Shown here: one piece after another, positions 1 to 7,070 of the stretch
Position numbering within the stretch: position 1 is the first letter of the stretch
Layout: every line of letters begins with the position of its first letter
Assembly: GCA_903832165.1 (NCBI GenBank)
Contig: CAILAQ010000465.1
Coordinates: 1 to 15,309 of the forward strand
Reading direction: 5' to 3'
DNA from: an uncultured Bacteroidota bacterium
GTDB lineage: Bacteria; Bacteroidota; Bacteroidia; Bacteroidales; UBA12481
Length of the DNA: 15,309 nt
Translations under genes and position numbers: made by a program
The notes under the pieces: generated by a model
The model's input: the letters and a program-made list of their open reading frames with translations, nothing else
Told to the model about the DNA's origin: nothing
The model's database searches: none

Positions 1-35
1 ATCCCCTCTTTTTCAGAGGTTGCTATTTTGGGCAT
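1..35 (-). CDS. Possible start of a gene running off the left edge
   Basis: An ATG at 35-33 on the minus strand opens a frame read as MPKIATSEKEG before the window ends. There is nothing else to judge it by: too few codons for a family call, and no clear ribosome-binding site. It lies about 50 nt after the last stop of the broken gene upstream (84-423) and points the same way, so it could be the next gene of the KilA-N module. It could equally be a chance frame. Confidence 0.2.
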   Translation of the reverse strand, partial: MPKIATSEKEG

Positions 36-83
36 TATTAATCATGATTTGTTTGTAACATCTTCTTAAACTGGTTATAATAA

Positions 84-423
84 TCAATTGGCTGTTAGCG
101 GTATGTATAGAATTTTGGTTACCCATTCATGCACAGGTTTTAATAGTTCAAAACCATTCTTCAAATTTGATTCGATATCTCCTGATAAATTAATTGGTGT
201 CCATATCGTTAGATGGGGTGAAACTTCCATAATTTTAGTTTGTTCGTCATTCTTTGATTTCTTTGAAAATGTTACCGGTTGCTTCCGTCAAAAGAGAGTT
301 CCATCGTTCGGAATCCATTTCTGATAAGGGAATTTCGCTGCCACCGATGTATTTTTATACAATGTCAGGTTTTTTCAGTTCGGATAAAATGAAAGATGCG
401 ATTGGCCAGCTTGAATATTTCAT
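84..423 (-). pseudogene. Broken small gene coupled to the KilA-N gene
   Basis: The KilA-N gene ends in ATGA, and this ATG (423-421) opens a reading frame beginning MKYSSWPIASFILSELKK. It meets an in-frame TAA at 357-355. The same frame then continues with protein-like sequence (KYIGGSEIPLSEMDSERW, then LLTEATGNIFKEIKE) to a TGA at 249-247. Near that point coding character shifts to another frame, open from about 278, containing MEVSPHLTIWTPINLSGDI and ending ...VHEWVTKILYIPLTAN at 86-84. If the TAA and one frameshift are bridged, the parts give a protein of roughly 110 residues. The ATGA overlap suggests it was once translationally coupled to the KilA-N gene. I do not recognise the family. 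The alternative is several unrelated short frames, or sequencing errors in a real gene. Confidence 0.45.
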
Positions 424-1205
424 GCCTTCAAAATTTTCATTTGCTGAATGGCTATCAGGTTCAATTTAATAAGACGTTCGTTTTGTGGCATATTCTCATT
501 GATGAAAACTGCATTCAAGTTTTCCATATTCGACAGGCAAATTAATTCGCTGATGTTTGCATAATCACGAATATTTCCGATTAAATCAGGGTTTGCATCG
601 CGCCACTGTTTTGCAGTAATGCCAAACATGGCTATGTTAAGAACGTCCACCTCGTTGGCATATACTATTGATGTTTGAGCTGGTGAAAGTTCCTTAGGAA
701 TTAGGTTTTGTTTAATGGCATCGGTGTGTATATGATAGTTGAGCTTAGCCAACTCACGCTTTGCCGACCAGCCTAAAAGTTTTTGTTCTTCTTCTTTAAG
801 GCGTTGGAATTCTTTTACGATATACAATTCGAACTCAACAGAAATCCAACTGGCAAATTTGAAAGCAATATCTTTGTTAGCAAATGTTCCTCCGTAACGG
901 CCTGATTTTACGATAAAACCAATCGCGCCTGTTGAAGAAACCCACTTTTGTGGAGACATAGTAAACGCATTTAATCCGGCATCTTTTCTAAACCCCTCGA
1001 ATTCGAGGGGTTTAAAATTGGGATTGTACAAGGTTTCCCAAATGCCAAGAAACTCAATGGTATTGCGGTTTCGCATCCAATTGCCTATGACCGCACTGGT
1101 ATCATCGGTTTTGAATTTGGCAATATCGGTAAGCGAAATGAAGTCGGTATCCTTTACAGTGATAACCACAACATCGGTATCTTTTACATTAATTATCTTG
1201 CTCAT
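420..1205 (-). CDS. KilA-N domain protein (phage-type DNA-binding)
   Basis: This 261-residue protein begins MSKIINVKDTDVVVITVKD when read from the ATG at 1205-1203. A TTG six bases upstream at 1211 would add two residues, but the ATG is preferred. Roughly residues 10-125 form a KilA-N domain, shown by DFISLTDIAKFK, then the GNWMRNRNTIEFLGIWE segment, and GRYGGTFANKDIAFKFASWIS followed by EFELYIVKEFQRLKEEEQ. KilA-N domains are DNA-binding modules of large DNA viruses, phages and mobile elements. The helical C-terminal part (FGITAKQWRDANPDLIGNIR, then LICLSNMENLNAVFI) matches what I recall of a Bacteroidota form of the family in which the protein stands alone, so this copy looks full length. 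It starts 2 nt after the T5orf172 fragment and overlaps the next, broken gene by ATGA. Its DNA is A/T-rich (about 33% G+C in a counted line), unlike the operon to its right. Target and role are unknown; cytoplasmic. Confidence 0.85.
   Translation of the reverse strand: MSKIINVKDTDVVVITVKDTDFISLTDIAKFKTDDTSAVIGNWMRNRNTIEFLGIWETLYNPNFKPLEFEGFRKDAGLNAFTMSPQKWVSSTGAIGFIVKSGRYGGTFANKDIAFKFASWISVEFELYIVKEFQRLKEEEQKLLGWSAKRELAKLNYHIHTDAIKQNLIPKELSPAQTSIVYANEVDVLNIAMFGITAKQWRDANPDLIGNIRDYANISELICLSNMENLNAVFINENMPQNERLIKLNLIAIQQMKILKA
989..1014. repeat. Perfect 26-bp palindrome inside the KilA-N gene
   Basis: The half-site TAAACCCCTCGAA is followed directly by its exact reverse complement, centred on the GAATTC at 999-1004. 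All 13 base pairs match, with no spacer. It encodes FKPLEFEGF in the KilA-N protein, within a region that varies in the family. There is no adjacent run of T on either side, so it is not a typical terminator. It could be an operator for autoregulation, a hairpin in the mRNA, or a small palindromic insertion kept in frame. Confidence 0.9.
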
Positions 1206-1207
1206 CT

Positions 1208-1360
1208 TCAACCTCTACTTGAATTTTTGTTGATCTCTGAACAACATGCATGCGGGCTTCTTGAAGTCATGCCGATTTTACATATTGACAGATCTATCTC
1301 CTTCACTTCAAAGATATATACATAGGCATTATTATTGCCGGTACTTTCATTATTTTCCAT
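1208..1360 (-). pseudogene. T5orf172 (GIY-YIG-like) N-terminal fragment
   Basis: A 50-residue frame starts at ATG 1360-1358 and ends at TGA 1210-1208, 2 nt before the KilA-N ATG. After a polar start (MENNESTGNNN) it reads AYVYIFEVKEIDLSICKIGM followed by TSRSPHACCSEINKNSS. That is the opening strand and K-I-G-M-T-x-R-S-P...-R-x-x-E-I-N pattern of T5orf172/MUG113 domains, which are related to GIY-YIG nucleases. The full domain is usually about 80-100 residues, so the second half is missing. The usual Arg before C-S-E is Cys here, a change one transition can produce. T5orf172 and KilA-N domains occur fused or side by side in phage regulators, which fits this neighbour. I judge it a truncated remnant; a functional small protein is possible. 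Confidence 0.6.
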
Positions 1361-1440
1361 AACATCAATATGTTAAATAGAGTTGATTCATGAAAGATTA
1401 AGATTAGTCTTAGCGTTTTTTAAATCCGTGTGATTTAGAG
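1361..1440 (-). promoter_or_regulatory. Leader between the operon end and the KilA-N module
   Basis: This A/T-rich 80-bp stretch separates the last stop of the glycosidase remnant from the ATG of the T5orf172 fragment. It must hold any promoter for the KilA-N module that does not come from upstream. The only structure I see is the short inverted repeat AACAT-N4-ATGTT at 1361-1374, lying directly before the start codon. No convincing Bacteroidota -33/-7 promoter pair (TTG and TAnnTTTG) can be made out. Confidence 0.2.
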
Positions 1441-1959
1441 TTAAATTGTTTCTTTTTTTTGAATTGCACCCCAAGAGTTGGTCGCATCAAGGTTATTACC
1501 CGAAAGTTGATTACCCGAATACTTTCGGGTATCTGAAGTATAGAATATCTGGTGTTCATATTGCATATCAATGGTTAAATTCTCAAAACTGGCTGGTGCA
1601 TAAGCTTTTAAATCAAAAGTAAATTCGCCGTTTTTCAGATTAACGGGGTCGCCTTCTTTTTCGCCTCGCAGGTTTACCGGTTGAGCTTTTTGAAATTTGA
1701 TGCCATCGGGGTTGGCACCAAATGCAGTCACCAGAATTCCTTCCCGGGATCCTTCCTGCCAAAGTGGGAAATTGGTATTCCACATATTGTTGTAAAGGTT
1801 GACAAAACTATGCCTGTATTATCAGCCTGGGTATGCATGATTGGTGAATAGCGGATGGAGGAGCGGTTTTGAATCAATTTCCGAGGCATTACTCATGATG
1901 GTCAGGGAGAAGAGAAGGAGGCCAGTGAGAGAACGGCCAGAAAAGCATTTTATGTGCAT
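1441..1959 (-). pseudogene. Remnant of a secreted glycosidase (GH38-like C-terminus?)
   Basis: Three frames in about 520 bases together look like one decayed secreted enzyme. Frame A (1959-1822), 6 nt after the PQQ-like gene, begins MHIKCFSGRSLTGLLLFSLT and continues IMSNASEIDS: a clear signal peptide followed by a short tail and a stop. Frame B, open over about 1890-1728, carries SSIRYSPIMHTQADNTGIV. Frame C takes over after a T4 run (1804-1807 on the plus strand) and gives VNLYNNMWNTNFPLWQEGS, then GDPVNLKNGEFTFDLKAYAPASFE, ending at 1441. B and C join smoothly if one base is restored. The N-L-Y/F-N-N-x-W-x-T-N-F-P/T-x-W motif resembles the C-terminal part of GH38-type and related large glycosidases. 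The catalytic middle is absent, so an internal deletion plus frameshifts is likely. The last 40 or so residues of frame C are low in complexity and probably lie beyond the original stop. The exact family is uncertain. Confidence 0.6.
1497..1531. repeat. 11-bp inverted repeat with a third half-copy
   Basis: TACCCGAAAGT at 1497-1507 is matched by ACTTTCGGGTA at 1521-1531 across a 13-nt loop. The loop itself holds a further TTACCCGAA (1511-1519). It lies in the low-complexity tail of the glycosidase remnant, near the 3' end of the operon. No T-run follows closely on either strand, so a rho-independent terminator is not supported. An mRNA 3' hairpin or a protein-binding site is possible. Confidence 0.6.
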
Positions 1960-1965
1960 ATTCAG

Positions 1966-3213
1966 TTATTTTCTGAGCAGGTATGCGATGAGTTTATCCC
2001 CATGCCGCACATATATCATTCCGTTGTGAATGACCGGGTGCGCCCAGTGAGGGCCGGTTCCATCCTCAATCCGGATGGAGGAAATCAGGTTGAACTTAGC
2101 GGGATCAGGACGAACCAGTGCAAGCTGCCCCTTCTTTTCATCATAGCAATACAACATGGAATCGGCCGCAATGATTGCGCCCTTATTGTTCATTTGGGCT
2201 TCCCACCGGTTGCTGCCGGTTTTCCAGTCAATGCACGCCCAGTTGCCGTTGCTGTTGTTAATCCAGTTTGATCCGTACAGGTATCCATCGATCAGCACAT
2301 TGCCGCCAAAATGAGTATCGAGCAGCGTGTTGGTCCATTTCAGGGTGATCGAGTTGCCGGCTTCATTGAGCGTGAACATGGCCGATGGATGGTTGTAACC
2401 TTTAGCCACGAAAAGCTCCCCATTATGGTAAAGCGGCGTATTGCAGTTGGTCACCTTCAGGAAGGGATTCTCTATCGGGCCCTTCAAGGCCAGATAATTG
2501 AATTCCCAGAGAATATTGCCATCGGCCGGATCAACCCCGAAAAGAATATTCCCCATCAGGTTGATGATCATCTCCTGATTGTTGTGTTTTACATACAGCG
2601 GCGATACATAAGCGGCGGAATCCGCCAGGCTGCGGGTTTTCCAGATCAGCTCGCCCGTATACTTGTTTAATGCTACCATGCTGGTTTCATAGCCGCCCGG
2701 TGTGTAAAACACCTTGTCGCCCACGATCAGCGGTGACTCGGCTACACCGTAAAGATTGCACCTGCCTGAAAACTCCGTATAAACATCCCTGTACCAGATT
2801 TTCTCGCCGGTCCTTGCATCGTGACATGCAGCTTCACCCATCCCGCTGATCATATAGAGCTTCTCGTTTTCAAGCGTTGGTGTTGTGCGGGTTTCGCCAT
2901 ACGAACCCGTCCATGCCCGGCCGAATGGATGCTGCCACACCTGTTTTCCATTGAAATCCAGTGCGGTAATTATATCGGCACCATCCTTGCGACCGGTTAC
3001 ATAAATGTATTGCCCGCCAATTGCCGGTGAGGAATATCCGGTACCGAGGTCATCAGCCACCCACACTTTTTCCGGACCACCTTCCGGCCACACTTTCATG
3101 AGCCCGGATTCGTTGTAGATCCCGGTGCGTCCGATACCACGCCATTCCGACTGAATTTGCGACCTTCCCGGCTGTTGCGCCAGTATGAGTAAAACGATTG
3201 CCAGATATTTCAC
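1966..3213 (-). CDS. Secreted PQQ-like beta-propeller protein
   Basis: 415 residues. Residues 1-18 (MKYLAIVLLILAQQPGRS) form a signal peptide, so the protein is exported. The rest is a beta-propeller of PQQ-like repeats. The blade motif recurs as LDFNGKQVW (85-93), HDARTGEKIW (131-140), LNKYTGELIW (182-191), VDPADGNILW (227-236), IDWKTGSNRW (328-337) and a weaker YDEKKGQL (357-364). The N-terminal EWRGIGRTGIYNESGL and GYSSPAIGGQYIYVTG stretches are typical of the secreted PQQ-binding-like propellers found beside sugar-degrading genes. No dehydrogenase active site or haem motif is seen, so it is more likely a binding or scaffold protein than an alcohol dehydrogenase. Whether it binds any cofactor is unknown. 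It starts at GTG (3213-3211) directly after the TAA of the GH-D gene with no gap. This is the only start that keeps the signal peptide, and it suggests coupled translation. Confidence 0.85.
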   Translation of the reverse strand: MKYLAIVLLILAQQPGRSQIQSEWRGIGRTGIYNESGLMKVWPEGGPEKVWVADDLGTGYSSPAIGGQYIYVTGRKDGADIITALDFNGKQVWQHPFGRAWTGSYGETRTTPTLENEKLYMISGMGEAACHDARTGEKIWYRDVYTEFSGRCNLYGVAESPLIVGDKVFYTPGGYETSMVALNKYTGELIWKTRSLADSAAYVSPLYVKHNNQEMIINLMGNILFGVDPADGNILWEFNYLALKGPIENPFLKVTNCNTPLYHNGELFVAKGYNHPSAMFTLNEAGNSITLKWTNTLLDTHFGGNVLIDGYLYGSNWINNSNGNWACIDWKTGSNRWEAQMNNKGAIIAADSMLYCYDEKKGQLALVRPDPAKFNLISSIRIEDGTGPHWAHPVIHNGMIYVRHGDKLIAYLLRK

Positions 3214-5601
3214 TTATTTGCTGTTTGATTCAAAGTTGATTTGCCAGGAAACTTCCCCATTATCAGGCCGCTCCAGGATGATTTGTACCAGCCCGTCGGC
3301 AGGATGTTTGCTGAGTTTTGCCTTCGCGCCGGAAGCTGTTACCCTGGTTGCGGTGCTGCCATTGCCTGCTACCACGATTTTGAAAGGTTCGCCGCCAATA
3401 ACCTTTGCCACGCCTGACAGAATATGTTTTTCGCCGTCCCACTTAACATTGGACAGATCCATCCAGCCTTGAAGTACATGGCGGTTAGTGGACAGTACCT
3501 GCGGATTCGGTTGCACCTTACGAATAGACAGCATGGCGCATTGGGTTGGCCCTAAAAGTTTCTCCACTTTTGCCGTACCGGAAAACTTGCCGACCAGGGA
3601 GTCCGACCAGAATTCATACGCATAATAGGAAGCGGCGGGGTCGAGACCGATAGCCCCGGCAACATGTTCTCCGCTCAGCGCCACCGATATCGGGCCTGCA
3701 CTGGCCGTATCAGGATTAAACAGTGCTACCTGATGCCAATCGGGTGTCAATTCGAGGTCGTACACACGCGGATTTGCCTGCCCGGTGAATGCATCAAGAG
3801 GACGCGCACTGCGCGGCTCGCGATACAGCGGATAGATGCGCGAAACATCATGGAGGATCTCCGGCGTGAATAGCCGGAAAGATGTTGCCAGTTCCAGCCG
3901 CCCACTGGTTAGAAATATCATGGTCAAAAGCGATTGGCGCACTTTGGGCGTCCGGTTGTGTACCGCTTTGCTGTCGGGGTAGTAGTTGAACACTACGCGG
4001 TTCTTATACCAGCGCAGGCCGCAGGTGGTCACCATCCCGGGTACATACTCATTCGAGTCGCCCCACACCCGCTGCATATCCACAAGGCCTGCGGTGACAT
4101 CCAGCATAGGCCGGCCGCTTTCCCCCAGATTACGCTCATGTATGAAAGCATCCGGGCCCAGCCCGTCGCGGCACAGACGGAACACTTCGCGGTAGGCAAA
4201 GGCAGTCGTTGCATATTTGTTTTCGAAACCTCCCTCAGGTCGCCAGCCAGTCTCCGGATAGTCAAATTTGATGCCGGTCATGCCGTCGCTCTTAAGCCTT
4301 TGCCAGGTCGACAGAACGTGTTTCTGGAAATCCGGATCGGTATAGTCGTAGGTTACCAGTGGGCGATGATGCGGATGTTTGACTTGCAGGAGAGAAATGT
4401 CGTTGAACAGCATGTGGCCTGGAAACGCCAGGGCATAATCGTCGGATGGCAGGCCAACCTGGAAGTACGTGAACGGGATGCCGCCGCGCGCTTTGAGCGC
4501 CTCACACCACTTGGCAAATGTTTCATACGGGGCAACTAAATGTCCGAATTTCGACCAGTGTGCATCATCCCACCATCCCTGCTCCGTGTTGCCATCTTTA
4601 TAGCAATAGGTATCCGGCTCCAGGCGAATGGCAACCTTGGTGTATTTTGTGATGCCAGCCTTCTGCCCCATCTCCAGTTCAGAAATTAATGCCACGGTGT
4701 TATTGATGTCTCCGAGACCGCTCAGCGCTCCTACAGCCCAGCCGCACAGTGTCGGAAAATCATAGGTGTTGGGCCGTGCATTGTTTGCTGCGCGCATGGC
4801 AAGGCCATAGGTTTCCAAAGCGATAAACGGATCAGGCTGTGTAACATCCACGTAGAAGGTATCGTCTGAAATATAGGTTACACCCGGATCAACTAAACGA
4901 CCAACGGGATCCTCGGCCCTCATATCAATCTTGCCATCACGCATCGCAACCCATTTCCCATATTCCTTGTTAGCCAGACCGCCCCACACCAGGGATAATC
5001 GTTTTCCCTCGGACGTACAGGTCAACAGCAGGCTGTTTGGACAGGCCCGGGTTAACCCCTTTTCGACTCGCGGGACATCGGCACCTGCGGCACCGTTGAG
5101 GGTTTGTGGCACCGCCAGGGGCTTTCCGGCAAACACCCGTGCATGCACCATCGGCGAAGCCTTCATCAACCGGGCTCCTTGTTGCATAGTATTCCGCATG
5201 CCAAAACCCATGACTACACCACCCCTTCCATCATACAGGGTAAAACTGAAGAGATACACAGGGATCGCCCGGGTCCCGGGATGCTCCATTGTCACCGTCA
5301 ACCGGTGGCCGTGGCCAAGAACGTCCGTGACCTCCTCCTGCTTCCCGGTGAAACTCATACCGTCTGTATTGCCCCATGAATCTGCCGCCACGGCCGCCTG
5401 GTCAATCATCAATTGTCCGGTTACCTTGTCGGTAATCGTATAAGTGCCGTTGGACATATCGAATGCAAGGGAAACAAGGTCATTGGAAAGGATTACCTGA
5501 CCAGGCTTTTCATCTTGTTTCAATTGAACCGCAGCCATCGTCGCAGGCAAATATGCCCATCCGAGCATCATGACTGCCAAACACATGGAGAACTTGCTCA
5601 T
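3214..5601 (-). CDS. Secreted clan GH-D (GH36/GH27-like) glycosidase
   Basis: 795 residues with a signal peptide at 1-23 (cleavage near TMA|AV). An N-terminal beta-sandwich region (about 30-270) precedes a TIM barrel (about 285-580) and C-terminal beta domains. The barrel has the clan GH-D marks: GIKFDYPE at 443-450, with Asp447 the candidate nucleophile in K-x-D, and RVWGD at 511-515, with Asp515 the candidate acid/base in R-x-x-x-D. Trp/Asp-rich loops (GWWDDAHW, 342-349) would line the pocket. Family members include alpha-galactosidases; other substrates occur, so the specificity is not set by this sequence alone. It starts 15 nt after the sulfatase and abuts the PQQ-like gene. G+C is high (about 67% in one counted line), above the GH2 gene, and suggests a different origin. 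Likely periplasmic or outer-membrane associated. The clan assignment is firm; alpha-galactosidase activity is inferred. Confidence 0.75.
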   Translation of the reverse strand: MSKFSMCLAVMMLGWAYLPATMAAVQLKQDEKPGQVILSNDLVSLAFDMSNGTYTITDKVTGQLMIDQAAVAADSWGNTDGMSFTGKQEEVTDVLGHGHRLTVTMEHPGTRAIPVYLFSFTLYDGRGGVVMGFGMRNTMQQGARLMKASPMVHARVFAGKPLAVPQTLNGAAGADVPRVEKGLTRACPNSLLLTCTSEGKRLSLVWGGLANKEYGKWVAMRDGKIDMRAEDPVGRLVDPGVTYISDDTFYVDVTQPDPFIALETYGLAMRAANNARPNTYDFPTLCGWAVGALSGLGDINNTVALISELEMGQKAGITKYTKVAIRLEPDTYCYKDGNTEQGWWDDAHWSKFGHLVAPYETFAKWCEALKARGGIPFTYFQVGLPSDDYALAFPGHMLFNDISLLQVKHPHHRPLVTYDYTDPDFQKHVLSTWQRLKSDGMTGIKFDYPETGWRPEGGFENKYATTAFAYREVFRLCRDGLGPDAFIHERNLGESGRPMLDVTAGLVDMQRVWGDSNEYVPGMVTTCGLRWYKNRVVFNYYPDSKAVHNRTPKVRQSLLTMIFLTSGRLELATSFRLFTPEILHDVSRIYPLYREPRSARPLDAFTGQANPRVYDLELTPDWHQVALFNPDTASAGPISVALSGEHVAGAIGLDPAASYYAYEFWSDSLVGKFSGTAKVEKLLGPTQCAMLSIRKVQPNPQVLSTNRHVLQGWMDLSNVKWDGEKHILSGVAKVIGGEPFKIVVAGNGSTATRVTASGAKAKLSKHPADGLVQIILERPDNGEVSWQINFESNSK

Positions 5602-5616
5602 ATTCTATTCAATCTT

Positions 5617-7062
5617 TTAATAATCAATGTATCCGTACTGGTTGACTTTATAACCCCATTTGCTGATATAATAATCGCGGGGCTTAAATTCATCACCGAT
5701 TTTCTTCAGTTCCGTTTGCAGCGAAGTTTGAAGTTTTTTTTGCAGCCGGGCATATCCTCCATTGCCGGCAAGATTATTCATCTGCATCGGGTCAACGGTG
5801 TTATCGTAGAGCAGCCAGGGGCCTTTGAGCGTTTCCACATACGTGTACCGGCTGGTATAAATCCCCCGGTACTCGTCCTTCAGAACGGCAGCCGATGGTG
5901 ATACACTCATGATCAGCGCAGCTTTTTCTTTAAATTTCCCGGGCTTTCTGATGGCTTCGGTCATATCTTCTCCTTCTACCGTTTCAGGCACGGGGATACC
6001 CGACAAGGAAAGGAGCGTCGGGAGTATGTCTGGCGTATTTAAAGGTGTACTGATCCTGATTTTTTGATTTCCAAAGCGGGCCGGATACCGGAGCAGGAAA
6101 GGCACCCTCGCGGATTCAGCCCACGGAACCTGTTTCTGCGTTGGTCGCACCCCTTGTGATCCCATCATTTCGCCATGGTCCGAAGTAAAAACAAAGATGG
6201 TATTCTCCGACAGGCCTGCTTCAATAACAGCGCGTTGCAAATCACCCATGCATTTATCCAGTGCTGCAATGTGTGCGTAATAACCTGCAGATTCTTTTCT
6301 GGCGACAGTTCTCAAATTTTCAGACACATTCAGTTGCAACTTTATGCTATCCGGATTAAACAGCCGTTGCATCTCTTCAGGAGCGTTATCGTGCGGAAAA
6401 TGCGGGGCTCCCCATGCCAGAACAAGGAGGAAAGGGGACCCGCTTTTTGCATTCTCCCGAATGTACCGGATGGCATCTGCTGTCTCCTGATAAGGGCCAT
6501 ATCCGTCCCAATATTTCTTTTCGTCGCTATCCCCCGAATAGTACAGCAAATGGTTATAGTCGTGCGAGCATTCCAGCCCTTTCCAGTAGTCGAACCCCTG
6601 TCGCCGTTCCCGCGGAGTAAAATTGGACCTGCCCATTCCATCCACATGCCACTTGCCGATATAGGCCGTTTGATATCCAGATTCCTTATAAATTTCGGCC
6701 ATGGTCAGCGCCTCATCACGAAGGTGCAGGTCGTTCATGAAAATCCCATGCGTCGTGGGGTACTGTCCGGTTAACAGGGATGCCCGGGTTGGACTGGAAA
6801 TAGGGCATACCGAAATGGTATTGATGAAATTCAAACCCGTTTCGGCCATCCGGTCAATATTCGGTGTACGGCCCTTCAGGTTTTCATCTCCGCTATACCC
6901 GGTAGACTGCGCCCTCCATTGGTCGGCCAGCACAAAAACAACATTCGGCCGTTGTGAATTCTGCCCTTTCAAGGAATAGGTGCAGTACACAAGCATTAAA
7001 AAGATTGACACCTGAATATTGAAAATGATCTTGGGAATTTCATTTCGACTTCTCTGTCTCAT
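5617..7062 (-). CDS. S1-family sulfatase, serine-type
   Basis: 481 residues. A hydrophobic stretch at about 12-28 is an export signal. The sulfatase signature is present: CPISSPTRASLLTG (86-99), where Ser89 occupies the residue converted to formylglycine in C/S-x-P-x-R. Other active-site parts are ADQ (46-48, metal ligand Asp47), GKWH (136-139), H221 in WGAPH, SDHGE (294-298, metal ligands Asp295/His296) and Lys310. Members hydrolyse sulfate esters, here probably on a sugar. Because the residue is Ser rather than Cys, maturation should need the radical-SAM enzyme anSME, which also acts on Cys-type enzymes and is encoded outside this window. The C-terminus (YISKWGYKVNQYGYIDY) is complete. It starts 8 nt after the GH106 gene, without a Shine-Dalgarno, and is followed by the GH-D gene after 15 nt. 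Desulfation would expose glycosidic bonds to the neighbouring hydrolases. The exact sulfate position cannot be read from the sequence. Confidence 0.93.
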   Translation of the reverse strand: MRQRSRNEIPKIIFNIQVSIFLMLVYCTYSLKGQNSQRPNVVFVLADQWRAQSTGYSGDENLKGRTPNIDRMAETGLNFINTISVCPISSPTRASLLTGQYPTTHGIFMNDLHLRDEALTMAEIYKESGYQTAYIGKWHVDGMGRSNFTPRERRQGFDYWKGLECSHDYNHLLYYSGDSDEKKYWDGYGPYQETADAIRYIRENAKSGSPFLLVLAWGAPHFPHDNAPEEMQRLFNPDSIKLQLNVSENLRTVARKESAGYYAHIAALDKCMGDLQRAVIEAGLSENTIFVFTSDHGEMMGSQGVRPTQKQVPWAESARVPFLLRYPARFGNQKIRISTPLNTPDILPTLLSLSGIPVPETVEGEDMTEAIRKPGKFKEKAALIMSVSPSAAVLKDEYRGIYTSRYTYVETLKGPWLLYDNTVDPMQMNNLAGNGGYARLQKKLQTSLQTELKKIGDEFKPRDYYISKWGYKVNQYGYIDY

Positions 7063-7070
7063 GGTTTTTA

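Noticed and set aside
88..469. Two plus-strand frames of 78 and 71 codons at the left end
   Set aside because: They are antisense to minus-strand frames with better protein character and to the end of the KilA-N gene, and they show no export signal or known motif.
1497..1531. Rho-independent terminator of the operon
   Set aside because: The inverted repeat is good but no T-run follows the stem on the minus strand, and the loop is long for a terminator.
1966..3213. Quinoprotein alcohol dehydrogenase
   Set aside because: The propeller repeats are present but the protein is only 415 residues and lacks the catalytic Asp/Cys-Cys features and haem motif of those enzymes, so only a PQQ-like fold is claimed.
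3934..4539. A 201-codon open frame on the plus strand
   Set aside because: Antisense to the barrel of the GH-D enzyme, which carries catalytic motifs in the other strand. No family features are seen in the plus frame.
6175..6774. A 199-codon plus-strand frame
   Set aside because: Fully antisense to the sulfatase, whose active-site residues span the same bases.
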